This document shows positions 8,195 to 16,652 of a DNA stretch of 64,000 nucleotides, piece after piece. Source of the stretch: Flavobacterium sp. Leaf82 (GTDB lineage: Bacteria > Bacteroidota > Bacteroidia > Flavobacteriales > Flavobacteriaceae); contig NZ_LMMA01000033.1 of the NCBI RefSeq assembly GCF_001422725.1, forward strand, positions 1 through 64,000, in the 5' to 3' direction. The stretch's first letter is position 1. Each line of letters starts with the position of its first letter. Both the position numbers and the translations under genes were made by a program. The notes beneath the pieces were generated by a model, which was given only the letters and a program-made list of their open reading frames with translations, ran no database searches and was not told the DNA's origin.

Positions 8195-8224
8195 AAAAAG
8201 TGTCATGAAAATGGCACTTTTTTT
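8195..8224. terminator. Bidirectional hairpin terminator
   Basis: AAAAAGTGTCAT, a short loop, then ATGGCACTTTTT: a 12-bp stem with one G-U pair, with A and T runs on the two sides. It separates the small ORF from the convergent XRE copy 2. Confidence 0.8.
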
Positions 8225-8253
8225 ATGTTTGGTGATATATAATAATTACAAAA

Positions 8254-8685
8254 TTATTTATTGATTAATTTTTCAAGTCTTTGCATCATTTCATCTTTCT
8301 CTTTCAACATACGTTCATACAATGCAATTTTGGCATCATATAACTCAATAATTTTATCTACGGGATTAAAAGAAGGTTGGTAGCTAAATCCAGAAGCGAC
8401 TGCATTATCTTTAAAATCCTGGAATGAATAAGTATTTGCAATAATATTCACTGCTTGTTCTTCATCAAAATTTTGAAAAGCTTCAACAGGAATTTTTAAT
8501 ACATCTGAGATTTGATTTAGTATATCATCTTCAATTACATCTTTTTGCTCCAGCATAGAAATTTTCTTCTGATTCCAGTCATTTCCCAGATCAAAAGCCA
8601 ATCCTTCTTGTTTGATTCCAAGCATTTCTCTAAAACGTTTTACGTTTCTTCCCTGATGTATTTTTTGTTCCATAATGAATATCAA
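8254..8685 (-). CDS. XRE-family helix-turn-helix regulator (copy 2)
   Basis: A 143-residue paralogue of the regulator at 805-1194. A second Met at residue 5 aligns with the start of copy 1, so translation more likely begins at 8673; the preceding MIFI is probably not made. The HTH (GRNVKRFREMLGIKQEGLA, KKISMLEQKDVIEDD) and the C-terminal helix are almost identical to copy 1. The linker, about residues 85-110, is different and longer (SFQDFKDNAVASGFSYQPSFN). Conservation of both ends with divergence of the middle suggests the same DNA site and partner surface but different signal input. Confidence 0.88.
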   Translation of the reverse strand: MIFIMEQKIHQGRNVKRFREMLGIKQEGLAFDLGNDWNQKKISMLEQKDVIEDDILNQISDVLKIPVEAFQNFDEEQAVNIIANTYSFQDFKDNAVASGFSYQPSFNPVDKIIELYDAKIALYERMLKEKDEMMQRLEKLINK

Positions 8686-8696
8686 TTTTCTAAAGA

Positions 8697-8744
8697 TTCA
8701 AAGATAAACCCATTTCGATGAAAAGCATGAGTTTCAAAGATAAA
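8697..8744 (-). promoter_or_regulatory. Paired direct repeats upstream of XRE copy 2
   Basis: TTCAAAGATAAA at 8697-8708 and 8733-8744, a spacing of 36 bp, copying the arrangement upstream of XRE copy 1 (37 bp). Each contains a minus-strand TATCTTTG box. Confidence 0.5.
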
Positions 8745-8803
8745 AAAATATCGTGTAAAATAATTTTTCCGCAAAAAGTAAACTATTATACGCTTATTAC
8801 AAA

Positions 8804-9778
8804 TTATTTATGGATGTAGGATTTTAGGATCTCGCTTAAATCAAAACGATGAATTTGCTGGATAACATTAATAATAGGTTTGCGTACCAAAGCTTCATTT
8901 GTCACGTAATAATGCAAACCATCCTGAGTTGCAATTCCTTCTATTTGAAGAATGGGGAATTTAATGCTAATTCGTCTTTTATTTCCGGATAAAAAATCAT
9001 TGTCCTTGTAATCGTATAATAGGTATAAAAATGGTTTTCCAATTTTTGAATATCCGCAAAGAACAATTAATTTTTGTGATTCTAAATAGGTTGCTCCAGT
9101 TACTAAACCTTTTGTATCAAGAGTATCTTTTAGTCGTGCAACGTGATTGCCGGATTTGTTAGATAATGCATAAATGCTGGTTTTAGAAGAGTTCCACTGT
9201 TTGGTGAATAAATAGATACTGTCTTTTGAAACGATAAAAGCTTCGCAATCAAAATTGGTTGTATTTGGTTTTTCTAAATTCAGATTTTTTTGGTCTGAAT
9301 AGGTAAAAGAAATGGTTTCTGTAATGGGATTTCCTTGTAAAAAGGATTTTTTTTCAATTTTTAAAATGTTAAGATCACTTCGGTTTCCAGAATAGTTATT
9401 GCCAAAATCACCTATGTATAAATAACTGCTGTCCTGAGAAATTTCTTCCCAGTCGTGATTTGTGGTTTTGTCAAGAATGATTTTTTTCCGGATTTTCCCC
9501 AACGAATCTAACCCGTATATTGTTTTGTCATGATCGTCATTATGTGTCCATAATAAATTATCAAAAGCAATTAATCCTGAAGTTTCGCGTATCGAGTCAC
9601 TTAATTTAATAGAATATTGTGGTTTGATTTTGAGATCTTTATACAAGCAACTTCCGTCATTTATTGTTGCTTGCGGATTATAGTTTTTAGAGCTGGGATC
9701 TGTACAACCCTTAATTTGTGCATAATTAGAAGTAAAAATGAAACAAAAAAATAAAATAGTTTTTAGCATATTCTGCAA
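8804..9778 (-). CDS. Secreted protein with probable beta-propeller fold
   Basis: A 324-residue protein with a signal peptide cleaved near residue 20 (FTSNYAQ). Residues 25-45 carry the GCTDPSSKNYNPQATINDGSC motif, which recurs in exported Bacteroidota proteins. The rest shows repeated short strands with W/Y-rich turns (LLWTHNDDHDKTIYGLD, DWEEISQDSSYLYIGDFGNN, GLVTGATYL), resembling SdiA-regulated or propeller-like proteins. No T9SS C-terminal domain is evident. Function unknown. It is transcribed away from the sugar transferase gene. Confidence 0.75.
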   Translation of the reverse strand: MQNMLKTILFFCFIFTSNYAQIKGCTDPSSKNYNPQATINDGSCLYKDLKIKPQYSIKLSDSIRETSGLIAFDNLLWTHNDDHDKTIYGLDSLGKIRKKIILDKTTNHDWEEISQDSSYLYIGDFGNNYSGNRSDLNILKIEKKSFLQGNPITETISFTYSDQKNLNLEKPNTTNFDCEAFIVSKDSIYLFTKQWNSSKTSIYALSNKSGNHVARLKDTLDTKGLVTGATYLESQKLIVLCGYSKIGKPFLYLLYDYKDNDFLSGNKRRISIKFPILQIEGIATQDGLHYYVTNEALVRKPIINVIQQIHRFDLSEILKSYIHK

Positions 9779-9913
9779 TGTTATATTTGCATAAGATAAA
9801 AGTAAAGTTTTAAAGAATAGCTTTAAATATTATTGAAAAAATATAATTAAAATGTTATTTTGCGGTGCTAATTTAATTTAGGCTTTTCTCTGGATGTAGC
9901 ATAATTCCCAAAT

Positions 9914-11344
9914 ATGAAAATTTTACAACAACTTTCACATTATCGTATTTCACGCTATTTTAAAATTTTATTTGTAGGTGTAGATTTGGTATTGTTAAAT
10001 TTAGCTACAATCCTTTCTGCATTGGCAAGATTTGGCAGTTTAGACAGGCTTTTGTCTAAAGAAGAAAGAACGGTTTCATTGCTGGCAATTTTAATATGGG
10101 TTGGTTTATTGCTTCAAAATGATTCCAACAGAAGTATTCGGGTTGAGCCGATCGAATCGATATTGGTACGGACAATAAAAAAATTAGTAATTCATGCATC
10201 TCTAATTTCAATTTTTGTTGTGTACCTGAACTACACTGATATTTCGCGATTGAGATTGCTGTCTTTTTACCTTATATTCTTCGGTTTATTAATGATTTCG
10301 CGTTATTTTTCGATGAAACTTTTAAAATATATTCGGGCAAAAGGATATAATTTTAAAACTTTTATAGTCGTTGGAGCTAATGAATCCGGAGATAAAATCC
10401 GCAAAATATTAGCCAAAGATCTAACTTACGGATATCGGTTTTTAGGTTTTTTTGATGACAAAACAGATGACAAAACAGATGATAAAATTGTTAGTTCAAA
10501 TTTAATTTTGGGCGGATTTGATGCGATTAGAGATTTCGTTATTCAAAAAAAAGTAGATGAAATGTATGTGGCATTACATATTGATAAGATCGAAATAATC
10601 AACGAATTGACCAGAATTTGCGAACAAAACATGGTAAGGATCAAATTTATTCCTGATTTTCAATTGTACACAAAATCAAGCAAGGTCGAAGTTACTTTTT
10701 ATGAAAATACTCCTGTACTAATGTTTCGTACAGAACCTTTGGAATTTCCTGTAAACAGACTTGTAAAAAAAATATTTGATATTTGTTTCTCTTCATTGGT
10801 TATCTTTTTTGTGTTTCCGTGGTTGTTTCCTATTATAATGCTGATTATTAAAATAGAATCTCCGGGTCCAATTTTCTTTAAACAAAAGCGATCAGGGCGG
10901 GATAATAGATCTTTTATGTGTTTTAAGTTTAGAAGTATGTATGTAAATGATTTTGCGCATGATAAAATAACCCAAAAAGGAGATAGCCGCGTGACTAAGT
11001 TTGGTGCTTTTATACGCAGAACAAGTATTGATGAGCTGCCACAGTTTTTTAATGTTTTCTGGGGAGACATGTCTGTTGTAGGACCGCGACCACATATGAT
11101 GAATGTTGTAAAAGAATATAGTGATCTAATTAATAACTATGTTGTCCGCCAATATGCAAAACCCGGAATTACAGGATGGGCGCAGGTTAATGGTTTTCGC
11201 GGTGAAACAAAAATATTAAGCGACATGGAGAATCGGGTAGAATATGATATTTGGTATATCGAAAACTGGAGCTTATTACTGGATATGAAAATCATTATAA
11301 AAACAATCATCAATATATTCAAGGGCGAAGAGAATGCTTATTAA
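9914..11344 (+). CDS. Undecaprenyl-phosphate sugar phosphotransferase (WcaJ/WbaP type)
   Basis: A 476-residue membrane protein. Four N-terminal membrane helices (about residues 15-140) precede a nucleotide-binding-like domain (FKTFIVVGANESGDKIRKIL, ~150-260), a further membrane segment (~275-305) and the sugar transferase core (about 315-470). The core shows KRSGRDNRSFMCFKFRSM, RRTSIDELPQFFNVFWGDMSVVGPRP and KPGITGWAQVNG. It should transfer the first sugar-1-phosphate to undecaprenyl phosphate for exopolysaccharide or capsule. A 12-bp coding repeat (GATGACAAAACA at 10454 and 10466) gives DDKTDDKT. Its end overlaps the convergent phosphatase gene by 4 bp. Confidence 0.92.
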   Translation: MKILQQLSHYRISRYFKILFVGVDLVLLNLATILSALARFGSLDRLLSKEERTVSLLAILIWVGLLLQNDSNRSIRVEPIESILVRTIKKLVIHASLISIFVVYLNYTDISRLRLLSFYLIFFGLLMISRYFSMKLLKYIRAKGYNFKTFIVVGANESGDKIRKILAKDLTYGYRFLGFFDDKTDDKTDDKIVSSNLILGGFDAIRDFVIQKKVDEMYVALHIDKIEIINELTRICEQNMVRIKFIPDFQLYTKSSKVEVTFYENTPVLMFRTEPLEFPVNRLVKKIFDICFSSLVIFFVFPWLFPIIMLIIKIESPGPIFFKQKRSGRDNRSFMCFKFRSMYVNDFAHDKITQKGDSRVTKFGAFIRRTSIDELPQFFNVFWGDMSVVGPRPHMMNVVKEYSDLINNYVVRQYAKPGITGWAQVNGFRGETKILSDMENRVEYDIWYIENWSLLLDMKIIIKTIINIFKGEENAY

Positions 11345-12081
11345 TGCAATTTAAAAAACTGATTGTTTTTTATAACTTCCTTTAGATTAGAAACGTTATC
11401 AATTTTTATTTTTTCGCTAAAAGAGGCAATATGTTTCATATGATGTACATCAGTTCCTGTAAAATCGTACATTCCTTTTTTTAGAAGTTCATCAGCAATT
11501 TTAGTTATCCTTTCTCCATAATAACCTACTGTAGATAATAAATTCAGTTGAAATAAACATCCCACTTTTTTTAGTTTTTCATATTCGCTAAAATCCTTTC
11601 GATAGTATAAATAACGTTCCGGATGCGCCAAAACCGGAGTATATCCGGCAACTTGCAATTCAAAAAGTGTTTTGTACAGATGAATAGGAGGACTTTGATA
11701 TGATATTTCTACCAATACATAATTGTCTTTTAAAGTGAGAAGCTTTTCGTTTTTGAAATGATTTTCGAACCAGTCATCCATAAAATATTCGGCAGCGGCA
11801 TGAAAAGGAATCGTTGTATTTTTTTCTTCTAAAATAAGTTTAACTTCCTGATGCCTGGCAGTAATAATTTCTGCAGAATTATTCCATACATAATGGCTAA
11901 TATGTGGTGTTGTGATAAATTGAGTAATCCCAATTTTCTGAAATTCAGTTACAAGTTTTGTGGTATCTTTTATGGTTTTTGCTCCATCGTCTATTCCGGG
12001 TAATAAATGCGAATGAATATCAATATAATTATCAGACAAAAGGTCTTTTAGAACTGGTTTGGATTTTAAAAACGATAGCAT
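11341..12081 (-). CDS. CpsB/YwqE-type PHP-family tyrosine phosphatase
   Basis: A 246-residue cytoplasmic protein. The metal-binding N-terminus is IDIHSHLLPGIDDGAK (about residues 21-36), with further His/Glu ligands in TPHISHY, AAEYFMDDWF, LAHPERYLYY and FTGTDVHHM. This is the PHP fold of manganese-dependent tyrosine phosphatases that regulate capsule or exopolysaccharide kinases. It faces the priming sugar transferase, consistent with control of that pathway, although no cognate Wzc-like kinase lies in the window. A TACTTTTG box ends only four bases before the ATG. Confidence 0.88.
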   Translation of the reverse strand: MLSFLKSKPVLKDLLSDNYIDIHSHLLPGIDDGAKTIKDTTKLVTEFQKIGITQFITTPHISHYVWNNSAEIITARHQEVKLILEEKNTTIPFHAAAEYFMDDWFENHFKNEKLLTLKDNYVLVEISYQSPPIHLYKTLFELQVAGYTPVLAHPERYLYYRKDFSEYEKLKKVGCLFQLNLLSTVGYYGERITKIADELLKKGMYDFTGTDVHHMKHIASFSEKIKIDNVSNLKEVIKNNQFFKLH

Positions 12082-12085
12082 GTTG

Positions 12086-12093
12086 CAAAAGTA
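12086..12093 (-). promoter_or_regulatory. -7 promoter box giving a near-leaderless transcript
   Basis: Plus-strand CAAAAGTA is TACTTTTG on the minus strand. The box ends four bases before the ATG of the PHP phosphatase gene, the same geometry as at 8005-8012. Confidence 0.45.
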
Positions 12094-12195
12094 TGAAAAC
12101 AGAAGGGATTTGTTATTACTTAAATTTAATGTAACAAATGTAACCTGACCTTTTGTAATTATATTATATTTGAATTGCTAAAAATCTACCATTTT

Positions 12196-13386
12196 ATGAA
12201 AATTAACGAAAATTTATACAACCAGAGGATTATTTCTATAGATGCTTTACGATGAATTACAATTTTTGTTATGATTTTTGTAAATGAACTTGCAAGTATC
12301 AAAAATGTGCCTCAATGGATGAAACATATGCCGGCAGATGCTGATGCGATGACTTTTGTTGATGCTGTTTTTCCCGCTTTTTTATTTATTGTAGGCATGT
12401 CAGTTCCGTTTGCTTTTAATGCCCGATTGTTAAAAGGAGATAGTGCTAAAATAATTTGGTCTCATACTTTAAAAAGAGCTTTGGCATTGATCATAATTGG
12501 TGTATTTATGGTTAATGCAGAATATGGTTATGATGCTGCAAAAATGATAATCGCGCCAGCATTTTGGGGACTTTTGGCTTATACAATGCCAATCCCGATC
12601 TGGAATAAATATGATAAAAATTTTCCGGTTTGGTTAAAAAACACCCTTCAATATGGCGGAATGTTGGTTTTAGTAGCGTTGTATTTTTTATATGTTCAGG
12701 ATACAGGAGAAATTGGGATGACGCCAAAATGGTGGGGGATTCTGGGTTTAATAGGTTGGGCATATCTTTTTACGGTAGTTTATTATTGGCTGGTTTGCGG
12801 AAAGTTATGGGCAATGATTGCTTTTTTAGTAGTTTGTGTTTTAGCCAATGCTATAAATTTAACTCAAGGCGCACCTTTGCAGAATTTGCCTTGGTTTAAT
12901 TTTATTTCAGGACATTTAACACACGCTGCTCTAGTTGCTGCAGGAGTAGTTATTTCGCTATTGTTTTTTGATCGAAAAGTGCCTGCAAAAATCAATTGGG
13001 CGGTAATAGGTTTTGCAATTTTGTTTTTTGTTACAGGATATTTATTAAGACCTTATTATGGAATTTCAAAAATTAAAGGAACTCCGTCCTGGACCATGTT
13101 TTCGGCAGCAATTTGTACCATTTTGTTCTACTTTCTTTATTGGTTGATGGAAATAAAAAAGATAACCAAATGGAGTAATTTCTTTATGCCTGCAGCGGCA
13201 AATCCGTTATTGATTTATATTTTGCCGGGCGTAATTTATTATTTCTGTAAAGCTTTTAATATTCATATTATTCCGGGATATTTCCGTGAAGGAGTTCCGG
13301 GAATTATCTGGTCACTTGTGTTTTCTACCATTATGTTGTTTGTAATGAAATTATGCAACAGGTATAAAATTCAATTGCATTTGTAA
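12196..13386 (+). pseudogene. HGSNAT/DUF5009-like membrane acyltransferase with in-frame TGA
   Basis: An open frame starts with ATG at 12196 and reads MKINENLYNQRIISIDALR, then TGA at 12253-12255, then ITIFVMIFVNELAS, continuing without interruption to 13386. The intact paralogue at 25495-26766 has SLDVFRGLTILLMTIVNN in the same place, so the stop replaces the conserved Gly of the RG motif; GGA to TGA is one base change. The remaining protein has about ten membrane segments and VDAVFPAFLFIVGMSVPFAF, typical of heparan-glucosaminide acetyltransferase-like proteins. Restart at ATG 12271 would give 371 residues but would lose the start of the first membrane helix. A recent nonsense mutation or a sequencing error are the main alternatives. 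Confidence 0.82.
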
Positions 13387-13396
13387 AAAAATAAAA

Positions 13397-13449
13397 GTTT
13401 CAGGTTTCAGGTTTCAAATTGCGTTAACATGAAACCTGAAGCTTGAAAC
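13397..13449. repeat. GTTTCAGGTTTC palindrome, probable terminator
   Basis: GTTTCAGGTTTCAGGTTTC (13397-13415) pairs with 13431-13449 with two mismatches. It lies between the convergent acyltransferase and the 13.5 kb gene and probably ends both transcripts. The same words occur inside the radical SAM gene at 30390-30430. Confidence 0.75.
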
Positions 13450-13461
13450 ATAAAACAACTT

Positions 13462-14052
13462 TCACCTCTCAATTATAACTGATTTTATTTCTAAAAATGC
13501 TCCCGAAACCGGATTGTAATTCACAAAATTGAATTTACAAAGATTATGAATATCTAAAATTTTACCATCAGAGAGTCCGTCTTGTTTAAAGTCTGACCAA
13601 AGAATTTTTATAGTTGTAAATTTTATGGGTGAAGATGCTAAATCAACTCTTGGGTGCGAACCTCCGTGCACACAGCCGGTTCCTTCCGGATTTCCTTCTC
13701 TGGCTTGTAATTTTATAAGATGAGATGATTTATAAGTAATCGTTACAAATCTAGAATTGTCAGATAAGTTTGTTGGAGCGCCATCATTAGAACTTGAATT
13801 TGTGACCATAACATTTAATTCAATTTCACCAACCGGATTATTTTTTGCAGTTATTCTAACAATCCCTTGTTCCTGACGAACCCTATTTATAGTTTCCTGA
13901 TTTTCTACCGCAGGTCCGGCAATATACCAAGTTGAGGTTTTGATTAAATTCTTATCTGAATTGTTTTTAAAAGCGCTAAATCCAAACATGAAAAATGCTA
14001 TCATTAGAATTAAAAGCAAGAATTCAGTTTTAATCAATATTTTCTTTTTCAT
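13462..14052 (-). CDS. Hypothetical exported protein
   Basis: A 196-residue protein with one hydrophobic segment at residues ~10-30 that could be a signal peptide or an anchor. The mature part appears rich in beta strands, with a Cys-His segment (GTGCVHGGSHPRVDLA, about 127-142) that could bind metal. The end (YNPVSGAFLEIKSVII) has no sorting motif that I know. I do not recognise the family. It is isolated, convergent with the broken acyltransferase and divergent from the outer-membrane barrel gene. Confidence 0.7.
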   Translation of the reverse strand: MKKKILIKTEFLLLILMIAFFMFGFSAFKNNSDKNLIKTSTWYIAGPAVENQETINRVRQEQGIVRITAKNNPVGEIELNVMVTNSSSNDGAPTNLSDNSRFVTITYKSSHLIKLQAREGNPEGTGCVHGGSHPRVDLASSPIKFTTIKILWSDFKQDGLSDGKILDIHNLCKFNFVNYNPVSGAFLEIKSVIIER

Positions 14053-14192
14053 ATAAATGAAATCTTATTTACCATCAAAAATATGATTTTATAGTTTGTT
14101 ACAGGTTTTCTTTTTTTATTATTTCTAAAATCAGCTTCGGTTCTAAATTTAATTTTAAATTTGTAAGAAGTTGTTTCTTAAATAATTACGAA

Positions 14193-15374
14193 ATGAAAAA
14201 TGTAAAATCTCTAATTCTTTTGTTTTTCTTTTTTCTGAGTTCACTTTGTTATTCGCAAAATGATTCAATTTCGAATAACGAAAAAGATATTTTGGATGTT
14301 TTATATAAGCTCTTTCATAAAAATGATTCAACACGAATTAATCCGGATAAAAAAGTTGCTTTTTCTTTGCTTCCGGTTCCCATAGATGCAAATAAAAGTG
14401 CAGGATTAGTAGTTTCTTTTTTGACTACATTTTACCTAGGTGACAGCAATACGACAAAAATGTCACAGGTTTCGTTTTCGCCTTATTTTAGTTTTACCAA
14501 ACAATATGTTTTTCCTGTACAATCTTATATTTATACAAAAGACAACAACTGGAATTTTATTGGTGATTATCGTTATATGATTTATCCACAGCCTACATAC
14601 GGTTTAGGCGGACATAATACAGATAAAAAAATGTCGACTTTAGATTATCAGCAATGGCGTTTTTATCAATTTGCAACCCGAAAAATTATTGGCGATTTCC
14701 GTTTAGGATTAGGTTTGTTGTTGGATAATTATCAAAATATTTCTGAAGAATCCTATATAGACGATCAAACCGATTATTCAAAATATATGAATGGTGATTT
14801 CTCAAACGAAAATTCTTTTGGTGTTGCTATTCAGGGATTGTATGATTCCAGAAAAAACAATGTAAACCCGGAACAAGGTTTGTATGTCGAAGCAGATTAT
14901 AGAATTAATACCAGTGGAGTAGAGGGCTCAAAATGGAAATCTATTTATCTGGATGCCCGAAAATATCATTCTTTCCATAAATACAAACACAGAGTTTTAG
15001 CTTATCGAGCTTTTTATTGGTCTACTTTTGGCGGAAAACCACATTATCTTGATTTGCCAAGTATTGGTTGGGATCGTGACGGAAAAACCGGTCGCGGATT
15101 TACAAGAAATAGATTTCGTAGTAATGCGCTGATTTATTTTGAAAGCGAATATCGAACAGATATTTCTAAAAACGGATTTTGGGGAGTTGTGTTTTTTACC
15201 AATCTTTCCTCGGTTTCAAAGTTAGATACTTATGATTTCAAAAAATGGAATCCTGCCGTTGGAACCGGTTTGCGAATAAAATGGAACAAGCAAAACAACA
15301 GCAATTTAGTCTTGGATTTTGGTGTTAGTAAAAACGATTGGTCATTGCGGTTAGGTTTGGCTGAAAATTTCTAA
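14193..15374 (+). CDS. BamA/TamA-superfamily outer-membrane beta-barrel protein
   Basis: A 393-residue protein with a signal peptide (LSSLCYSQ, cleavage near residue 22). There are alternating hydrophobic strands from about residue 65 to the end, and a C-terminal Phe as in outer-membrane barrels. The motif DGKTGRGFTRNRFRSNALIYFESEYR resembles the conserved loop and strand of the Omp85/surface-antigen barrel. No POTRA domains are present, so it is a barrel-only member, possibly for lipid or protein handling. It lies 30 bp before the GT2 gene. Confidence 0.8.
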   Translation: MKNVKSLILLFFFFLSSLCYSQNDSISNNEKDILDVLYKLFHKNDSTRINPDKKVAFSLLPVPIDANKSAGLVVSFLTTFYLGDSNTTKMSQVSFSPYFSFTKQYVFPVQSYIYTKDNNWNFIGDYRYMIYPQPTYGLGGHNTDKKMSTLDYQQWRFYQFATRKIIGDFRLGLGLLLDNYQNISEESYIDDQTDYSKYMNGDFSNENSFGVAIQGLYDSRKNNVNPEQGLYVEADYRINTSGVEGSKWKSIYLDARKYHSFHKYKHRVLAYRAFYWSTFGGKPHYLDLPSIGWDRDGKTGRGFTRNRFRSNALIYFESEYRTDISKNGFWGVVFFTNLSSVSKLDTYDFKKWNPAVGTGLRIKWNKQNNSNLVLDFGVSKNDWSLRLGLAENF

Positions 15375-15404
15375 CTTTCCAAAAAATCCACAGATCAAAA
15401 TTTC

Positions 15405-16568
15405 ATGCAATTATCGGTAATTATTCTCAATTATAATGTACGTTACTTTCTGGAACAATGTGTTTTAAGTGTTCAGGAAGCGCTTTTGACACTTGATGCC
15501 GAAATTATTGTAGTCGATAATAATTCATCAGACGAAAGCTGTTTGATGATGAAAAGTAAATTTCCAAACGTAAAATTAATTCAAAACAATTCTAATTGCG
15601 GATTTCCAAAAGGTAATAATATTGGAGTCAATGAAGCTTCAGGAAAATATATTTGCATTTTAAATCCGGATACGGTTGTTGCTGAAGATACGTTTATTAA
15701 AGTTTTGGCTTTCGCCGAAAGGCAAATTGATTTAGGTATTATAGGATGTAAATTGATTGACGGAACAGGAAGTTTTCTGCCCGAAAGTAAACGTGGGATT
15801 CCAACGCCGTGGGTTGCTTTTACAAAGATTTTTGGCTTGTATGAAGTTTTTCCAAAATGGAAGGTTTTTAATCAATATTATGCGCAACATATACCTGAAA
15901 ATGAAACCGGAAAAGTCGAAATTTTAGTTGGCGCATTTATGGTAATGCATCGTAATTTGTATCTTGAACTGGAAGGTTTTGATGAAAAATGTTTCATGTA
16001 TGCAGATGATATCGATTTGTCATATCGGGTGTTGCAAAAACAGAAATCAAACTATTACTTTCATGAAACAACCGTTTTGCATTATAAAGGAGAAAGCACC
16101 GTGAAAGACGAAAAATATATGAAACGTTTTCAGGAAGCAATGAGTTTTTTCTATCAGAAGCATTTTAAAAAATCATGGTTTTTTGAGTTTTTCATTCAAA
16201 TCGGAATTTGGATTTTCTCTTTCATAAAAATGTTTGAGGGAAAAACGAAGTCAAAACCTTCACCGGAAAGTGTTGTTTTTTATTCTTCAAATAAGAATTT
16301 GTCTGAAAAATTACCTTTTATTTTAAAAAATAAAGTTCTCTTTTTAGATTTGAAAAAAGAAAAAATGGTAAATTCGTCCCTGATTTTTAAGGGTAAAAAG
16401 GTTGAGATTATTTTAGATAATCAGTATGTTTCGTTCAAAAAATGTATCAAAATCATAGAAACTCTTAAAGATAAGAACATTACTTTTAAGATTTTCCCCA
16501 AAAACACAAATTTTATTATTGGGAGTAATTCCAGAAATGACAGAGGGCAAATTATAAAAATTGAGTAA
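15405..16568 (+). CDS. Family 2 glycosyltransferase
   Basis: A 387-residue protein. The GT-A fold starts at the N-terminus (LSVIILNYNVRYFLEQCVLSV), with the nucleotide-binding IIVVDNNSSDES, the ICILNPDTVV metal-binding region (D-x-D equivalent is NPD) and the acceptor-side YADDIDLSYRV. This pattern is that of rhamnosyltransferase-like GT2 enzymes. A hydrophobic hairpin near residues 262-285 may hold it at the inner membrane. The last ~100 residues are not conserved in the fold. It probably acts in surface polysaccharide or glycolipid assembly and is possibly cotranscribed with the preceding barrel gene. Confidence 0.88.
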   Translation: MQLSVIILNYNVRYFLEQCVLSVQEALLTLDAEIIVVDNNSSDESCLMMKSKFPNVKLIQNNSNCGFPKGNNIGVNEASGKYICILNPDTVVAEDTFIKVLAFAERQIDLGIIGCKLIDGTGSFLPESKRGIPTPWVAFTKIFGLYEVFPKWKVFNQYYAQHIPENETGKVEILVGAFMVMHRNLYLELEGFDEKCFMYADDIDLSYRVLQKQKSNYYFHETTVLHYKGESTVKDEKYMKRFQEAMSFFYQKHFKKSWFFEFFIQIGIWIFSFIKMFEGKTKSKPSPESVVFYSSNKNLSEKLPFILKNKVLFLDLKKEKMVNSSLIFKGKKVEIILDNQYVSFKKCIKIIETLKDKNITFKIFPKNTNFIIGSNSRNDRGQIIKIE

Positions 16569-16652
16569 AAAATTATATTAAGTGTAATTTATATTTAAAA
16601 TATTCAGTAATTTCGCAATCAGAAAATCAAAATCATCCTTTAGATTAACAAT

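Noticed and set aside
12253..12255. TGA as a recoded (selenocysteine) codon
   Set aside because: The paralogue has Gly here, there is no SECIS-like hairpin that I can see after it, and the family has no known selenoproteins.
13397..13449. GTTTCAGG repeats as a CRISPR-like array
   Set aside because: The units are adjacent without spacers and form a palindrome, as expected for a terminator-type repeat.
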